Assembly: GCA_039818345.1 (NCBI GenBank)
Contig: JBCBUC010000003.1
Span: 1-64,000 of the forward strand
DNA: 64,000 bases
Direction: 5' to 3'
From: Parvularcula sp039818345
Lineage (GTDB): Bacteria > Pseudomonadota > Alphaproteobacteria > Caulobacterales > Parvularculaceae
The notes under the pieces were generated by a model that had not been told where the DNA came from, ran no database searches, and was given only the letters and a program-made list of their open reading frames with translations. The number at the start of each line of letters is the position of its first letter. Positions within the stretch are counted from its first letter, which is position 1. Positions 60,073-64,000 of the stretch are shown here, piece after piece. The position numbers were made by a program, and so were the translations under genes.

Positions 60073-61016
60073 GGCGACGATTCCTCTGTTGATCGCCGGG
60101 ATCTAGGAGAGGTCTGCCCGCCCGACAACCTCACGCGGGCCCGCTCTTTAATCTGCGCCGTGGTCAAGCGGCTTCCGTCATGACTATAGCCTGGTTCAGC
60201 AAAGGCATAGCGGAAGCGCTCAATCGGCTTCAGGCCACGCCCTGCCAAATCTCTAAAAATCGACCAATATTCGTGGGTTGCGACCAAGAGCGGGTTCCGT
60301 GTCGTGATGTTGCTGACAAGACCAAAGTCGCAAGGCTCCTCATCGCGCTCGGGTTCAAACGTGCCGAACAGGCGATCCCAAACGATAAGGATCCCAGCGT
60401 AATTGCTATCGAGGTACCGGGGGTTGGTCGCGTGATGCACCCTATGATGCGACGGGGTGTTGAAGACGGCTTCGATTGGCGCAGGCAAACGCTTCACCGA
60501 CTGGGTGTGGATGAAGAACTGATAGAAGAGATTGATAGTGCCCGCGAACGCGAAAAGCGCAGGATGAACGCCCAAGAGAAAGACCGGAATCCCAAGAAGA
60601 TAAGTCGGTGCCAGCACCGAAAACCATGGCTGCCTCAATGCGGTCGACAGATTATAGCCCTGGCTTGAATGATGGACGACGTGGTTGGCCCAGAGCCACC
60701 GCACCCGATGCTGGAACCGGTGCACCCAATAATAGACAAAGTCTTTTGCCACCATCGCGATGGCAAAGCTCCACCAGGTGATGCCGAGGTCAAAAAAGCG
60801 GAACTGCCAAACCCAAAGCATGAAGAGGCCCACCCCGCCCCACAGCGTGAAGGTGGAGATGGCGTTGCCGGTGCCCATGATCAGATTGGTGGTGAGGTCC
60901 TTGGTGACCTCGTCCTTCCGGCCCCGCCGCGAAAGCAAAAACACCTCAACCGCAATCAAAATGAGGTAGAGCGGTGCAGCAAAGACCGAGATATCAGGGA
61001 ACGAAAGCTGATCCAT
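60051..61016 (-). CDS. sterol desaturase/fatty acid hydroxylase-family membrane protein
   Basis: A 321-residue multi-pass membrane di-iron protein. The histidine clusters that hold iron are visible: HRFQHRVRWLWANHVVHHSSQG (H-x-x-x-H and H-x-x-H-H) and HHRVHHATNP. The superfamily hydroxylates or desaturates lipids and sterols, or acts on carotenoid rings; bacterial members commonly modify hopanoids or sphingolipid-like lipids. The substrate is unknown. It starts at an ATG preceded by AGAGAG and is the first gene of the desaturase-yggT-folD run. Confidence 0.88.
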   Translation of the reverse strand: MDQLSFPDISVFAAPLYLILIAVEVFLLSRRGRKDEVTKDLTTNLIMGTGNAISTFTLWGGVGLFMLWVWQFRFFDLGITWWSFAIAMVAKDFVYYWVHRFQHRVRWLWANHVVHHSSQGYNLSTALRQPWFSVLAPTYLLGIPVFLLGVHPALFAFAGTINLFYQFFIHTQSVKRLPAPIEAVFNTPSHHRVHHATNPRYLDSNYAGILIVWDRLFGTFEPERDEEPCDFGLVSNITTRNPLLVATHEYWSIFRDLAGRGLKPIERFRYAFAEPGYSHDGSRLTTAQIKERARVRLSGGQTSPRSRRSTEESSPCKPLPS

Positions 61017-61063
61017 CGCTCTCTGTTACCCTATTTCGCTTTCAATTTGGATAGGCTGCACTG

Positions 61064-61543
61064 TCAGGCACAACGTCGCTCCTGGAAAAGCTTCGCCTCA
61101 GGCAAATCCATCCAGCCAAAAGCATGAGGCGAGGCACCGTGCTCGCGAAAATGCTCCAAGCGTTCGAGGGCCTCTTGAACGGTTGGCACATGTCCTTCTT
61201 GGACCCACCACATCACAAAGTGCGGCTTTGTTGGTGCCTCAAACCACTCGGCCTTGCGGTTATAGACCTTTTGGTGGGCCGTCTTCCAAACATAGTTCGC
61301 AAGGTCCGCAGGCGTCTCCCAGACGGACAAGTTGATCGCCTCCAGGGGGTCGGCGGAGTAACGCACATCCATCGCGTTGTTACCCTCACCCGTCAGACGC
61401 CACACAAAACCGGGGCTGCGCTGTGCCAAAGCGTTGATCGCATCCGTCTTGTCCATGAACTCTTTCATCACGGGGCTGTCGGGCGTACCGCGCGTCCGCC
61501 CAATATTGATTTCAGCGAGATGGGTACGAGGCGGCTGTATCAT
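61064..61543 (-). CDS. DUF3291 (ABM-like) protein
   Basis: A 159-residue soluble protein matching DUF3291. The N-terminal strand is HLAEINIGR. The conserved pattern is MKEFMDKTDAINALAQRSPGFVWRL, and the C-terminal half has NLSVWETPADLANYVWKTAHQKVYNRKAEWFE and FVMWWVQEGHVPTVQEALERL. The fold resembles the dimeric alpha/beta barrel of antibiotic monooxygenases, but no enzymatic role is known. It sits between the desaturase and kbl genes. Confidence 0.88.
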   Translation of the reverse strand: MIQPPRTHLAEINIGRTRGTPDSPVMKEFMDKTDAINALAQRSPGFVWRLTGEGNNAMDVRYSADPLEAINLSVWETPADLANYVWKTAHQKVYNRKAEWFEAPTKPHFVMWWVQEGHVPTVQEALERLEHFREHGASPHAFGWMDLPEAKLFQERRCA

Positions 61544-61633
61544 GCGGCATTTTCCCGTTAGAGGCTGATCGATAGAGCTAATGGCGAAGCATCCTCATGC
61601 AAGAGCCATCTGACACCAATGATGGAGGAAGCG

Positions 61634-62839
61634 TTGACCGATAGTTTTTACGCTCGTGTCCGCAGCACACTGAAGGAAATCGATCAAGAGGGCCTGACAA
61701 AGCCTGAGCGGCTCATCACCTCCAAACAAGGGCCAGAGGTCTCAATCAGCCATCAGGGCCAGACCGTCCGTGCCTTGAATTTCTGTGCCAATAACTACCT
61801 TGGGCTCGCCGATCATCCTGACCTGATCCGTGCAGCGCAAAGCGGAGCGGAGGAGCAAGGCTATGGCATGGCGTCGGTTCGTTTCATCTGCGGCACCCAT
61901 GAGCACCATCGCTTGTTGGAACGGGAACTCGCAAACTGGCTCGGGTTTGAAGACTCGATCACGTTTGCTGCGTGTTTTGACGCCAATGGCGCGGTGTTCG
62001 AGCCATTGCTTGGCCCAGAAGATGCCATCATCTCCGATGCCCTCAACCATGCCTCGATCATCGATGGGGTGAGGCTCTGCAAAGCGCAGCGTTACCGTTA
62101 TGGCAACAACGACATGGCATCGCTCGACGAGCAGCTTAAGGCCGCGAACGAGGCGGGAGCCCGGACGAAGTTGATTGTCACCGATGGTGTTTTTTCCATG
62201 GACGGAACGATTGCGCAGCTTGGTGCGATCACGGATTTAGCGGAAAAACACGGCGCCCTGGTGATGGTCGACGATTGTCACGCCACCGGTTTCATGGGCG
62301 CAGGCGGTCGCGGCAGCCATGAGCATTGCGGCGTGATGGGGAAAATCGACATCCTCACCAGCACCTTAGGAAAGGCAATGGGCGGCGGCATGGGCGGCTT
62401 TATCTGTGCCCGTCAGGAAGTCGTTGACCTGCTCAGGCAACGCGCAAGACCTTATCTGTTCTCCAACGCCCTTGCGCCCGCTTTGGTCGAAGGGTCGCGC
62501 CGCGCGCTCGATCTTGTTAGCGCCGGTGATGGCCTCCGCGCGCAGCTATTTACGAATGCCGAACTCTTCCGCCGAGAGATGGGGGCTGCAGGATTTGATC
62601 TCTTGCCTGGTGAGCATCCCATCATCCCGGTCATGCTCTATGATGCGAAAATCGCACAAAAAATGGCGGCGCAACTTCTGGATGAAGGCGTCTTCGTGAC
62701 CGGCTTCAGCTTCCCGGTGGTGCCGCGTGGCAAGGCTCGTATCCGTACGCAGATGAATGCTGCACACACGGAAGAGCAAGTCAGAACCGCTGTCGCGGCC
62801 TTCACCAAAGTCGGCCGCGAGCTTGGCGTGATCCATTAG
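61634..62839 (+). CDS. kbl: glycine C-acetyltransferase (2-amino-3-ketobutyrate CoA ligase)
   Basis: A ~401-residue PLP enzyme of the alpha-oxoamine synthase family. It shows FCANNYLGLADHP, the substrate and cofactor residues in GMASVRFICGTHEHHRLLE, LIVTDGVFSMDGTIAQL, VDDCHATGFMG and the PLP lysine in LTSTLGKAMGGGMGGF. It cleaves 2-amino-3-ketobutyrate to glycine and acetyl-CoA in threonine breakdown. A TTG at 61634 follows GGAGG at five bases and fits best; in-frame ATGs at 61619 and 61622 include that site in the coding region. No tdh gene follows. Its TAG stop interlocks with sdaA in TTAG (62836-62839). Confidence 0.93.
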   Translation: MTDSFYARVRSTLKEIDQEGLTKPERLITSKQGPEVSISHQGQTVRALNFCANNYLGLADHPDLIRAAQSGAEEQGYGMASVRFICGTHEHHRLLERELANWLGFEDSITFAACFDANGAVFEPLLGPEDAIISDALNHASIIDGVRLCKAQRYRYGNNDMASLDEQLKAANEAGARTKLIVTDGVFSMDGTIAQLGAITDLAEKHGALVMVDDCHATGFMGAGGRGSHEHCGVMGKIDILTSTLGKAMGGGMGGFICARQEVVDLLRQRARPYLFSNALAPALVEGSRRALDLVSAGDGLRAQLFTNAELFRREMGAAGFDLLPGEHPIIPVMLYDAKIAQKMAAQLLDEGVFVTGFSFPVVPRGKARIRTQMNAAHTEEQVRTAVAAFTKVGRELGVIH

Positions 62840-63999
62840 CAAGCGATAACGTTGACCGCGAGACCGCCTTGGCTGGTCTCTTTGTACTTGTTCGACATAT
62901 CAAGCCCCGTCTGGCGCATTGTCTCGATCACTTGATCAAGGCTGACCTTCGGCTTACTGACGGAATGAAGGGCAAGCCGCGCGGCATTGACTGCCTTTAC
63001 AGCCCCAATCGCGTTCCGCTCAATGCACGGAATCTGAACAAGCCCGCCAACAGGATCACAAGTGAGCCCCAGATTATGCTCCATACCGATCTCAGCGGCC
63101 GACGCGCATTGTTCAGGCGTGGCGCCCCAAACGGCCGCAAGGCCACCGGCCGCCATCGAGCAGGCGACGCCCACCTCCCCTTGGCAACCCATTTCAGCGC
63201 CTGAAATAGATGCACGCTGTTTATAAAGAAGCCCGATGCCGCCCGCGGTCAGTAAGAACGAGCGGCGCGCCTCATCCGTAGCCTCATCCATGGAACAGTA
63301 TTTCCGCAAAACGGCGGGGATGATCCCGGCGGCACCATTGGTTGGTGCAGTGACAACCTTGCCGCCTGCTGCGTTCTCTTCGTTCACCGCCATGGCGTAA
63401 AGATTGAGGATATCGAACAAACGCTCCGGCTCATTGGCGAGGGGCGTACTGACCACTTTGGCATGGAGGCTAGGTGCCCGGCGCTGAACTTTGAGGCCGC
63501 CGGGCAGCTCCCCTTCAGTCTTCAGCCCACGATCAATACAATCAAACATCACCTGAATAATCGTATCGAGCTTGGCATCTGTTTCGGTGCGAGGCCGAAA
63601 GCTGTCCTCATTCGCCAGGATCGTCTCAGCAATTGAGAGGTTCTCGCGGGCGCAAATCGCAAGCAATTCCTCGCCTGAATTGAACGGGAACGGAACTTTG
63701 GTCGAGGTCGGCACGATATCAGATTTTGTCTCGCGCTTAAGCTGCGCCTCAGACGCGATGAACCCGCCGCCGGTGGAGTAATACGTGCCCTCGGCAATCA
63801 GCTCACCGTCAGACCCGAGCGCCCGCAGCGTCATCCCGTTGGGGTGTAGTTCAGGGATTATGTCGCCAGCGAGGCGAATATGACGCTCGATCGTGAAGGC
63901 CACATCGTGTTCGCCGAGCAGCGACAGCAGATTATCATCGCCGATACGCTGCAAGCCCTTTTCGCCAGCAACAGCATCGTAGGTTTCAGGATCATGCCC
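62836..63999 (-). CDS. sdaA: L-serine ammonia-lyase (partial, 5' end beyond window)
   Basis: The C-terminal ~387 residues of a single-chain L-serine dehydratase, an iron-sulfur enzyme that converts serine to pyruvate and ammonia. Motifs are intact: the cluster cysteines lie in PAVLRKYCSMDEAT, LGLTCDPVGGLVQIPCIERN and the C-terminal NVIAC, with the conserved GCQGEVGVACSMAA. The frame reads into the window edge (GHDPETYDAVAGEKGLQRIG), so the start is missing; expected full length is about 460 residues. With kbl and folD close by, the region handles serine and glycine one-carbon flow. Confidence 0.93.
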   Translation of the reverse strand, partial: GHDPETYDAVAGEKGLQRIGDDNLLSLLGEHDVAFTIERHIRLAGDIIPELHPNGMTLRALGSDGELIAEGTYYSTGGGFIASEAQLKRETKSDIVPTSTKVPFPFNSGEELLAICARENLSIAETILANEDSFRPRTETDAKLDTIIQVMFDCIDRGLKTEGELPGGLKVQRRAPSLHAKVVSTPLANEPERLFDILNLYAMAVNEENAAGGKVVTAPTNGAAGIIPAVLRKYCSMDEATDEARRSFLLTAGGIGLLYKQRASISGAEMGCQGEVGVACSMAAGGLAAVWGATPEQCASAAEIGMEHNLGLTCDPVGGLVQIPCIERNAIGAVKAVNAARLALHSVSKPKVSLDQVIETMRQTGLDMSNKYKETSQGGLAVNVIAC

Positions 64000-64000
64000 C

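Overview
The window is a densely packed, GC-rich chromosomal segment of an alphaproteobacterium. It carries GcrA, DivL and MipZ, which are cell-cycle and division regulators found essentially only in Alphaproteobacteria, plus a protein with a VPLPA/PEP-CTERM-type sorting tail, and many genes start at GTG or TTG. The mix fits a Caulobacterales- or Parvularculales-like marine lineage. A Parvularcula-type organism is my guess and was not tested.

Layout. The window opens inside a 16S rRNA gene on the minus strand, followed by its leader and a recognisable promoter (1-1300). A CBS-domain gene and a rhomboid protease gene follow. A 3.2 kb IS1-like transposon (2851-6048) with perfect 19-bp inverted repeats and a perfect 8-bp target duplication is inserted in front of the rhomboid gene. 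It carries three passenger genes: an unknown protein, an XRE/ImmA-type regulator-peptidase and a small basic protein. Next come an OmpR/EnvZ-like pair, BamB and a YfgM-like protein, tRNA-Trp, and the conserved block dnaJ-like / mipZ / SPOR / panC / trigger factor. From 16 to 20 kb there is a Ser/Thr kinase, a hybrid histidine kinase and an AraC regulator. From 20.6 to 24.1 kb lies a pqiA-pqiA-pqiB-pqiC lipid-transport operon, then a second two-component pair, a DUF1800/DUF1501 secreted pair, and an arsenic cluster (arsC, acr3, arsR). From 31.6 to 43.9 kb are rpe, a UDP-sugar dehydratase, purH, glutamate dehydrogenase, a lipoprotein, an AEC transporter, the CTERM protein, hsp33, an ABC-2 permease, gcrA and a penicillin acylase-family enzyme. 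From 44 to 48 kb are divL and an M17 aminopeptidase. From 48.9 to 52.5 kb is a tightly overlapping pabB-pabA-pabC operon with an unexpected AMP-ligase as its last gene. From 52.6 to 56.9 kb is the conserved ctpA-envC-rlmH-rsfS-nadD block. The window ends with a sugar-nucleotide epimerase, egtD, folD, yggT, a sterol desaturase-like gene, a DUF3291 gene, kbl and a partial sdaA.

How it works together. Most of the window is housekeeping: one-carbon and folate metabolism (pabABC, folD, kbl, sdaA, purH), envelope upkeep (bamB, pqi, ctpA, envC), ribosome maturation (rlmH, rsfS, tig) and cell-cycle control (gcrA, divL, mipZ). Five convergent gene pairs overlap by exactly four bases so that their stop codons interlock, which leaves no room for conventional terminators.

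The least ordinary items are the passenger module of the IS1-like transposon, the AMP-ligase attached to the pab operon, the long charged tail on BamB, and the membrane-anchored Tim14-like J protein. Starts were chosen by eye from ribosome-binding sites; no database search or computation was possible.
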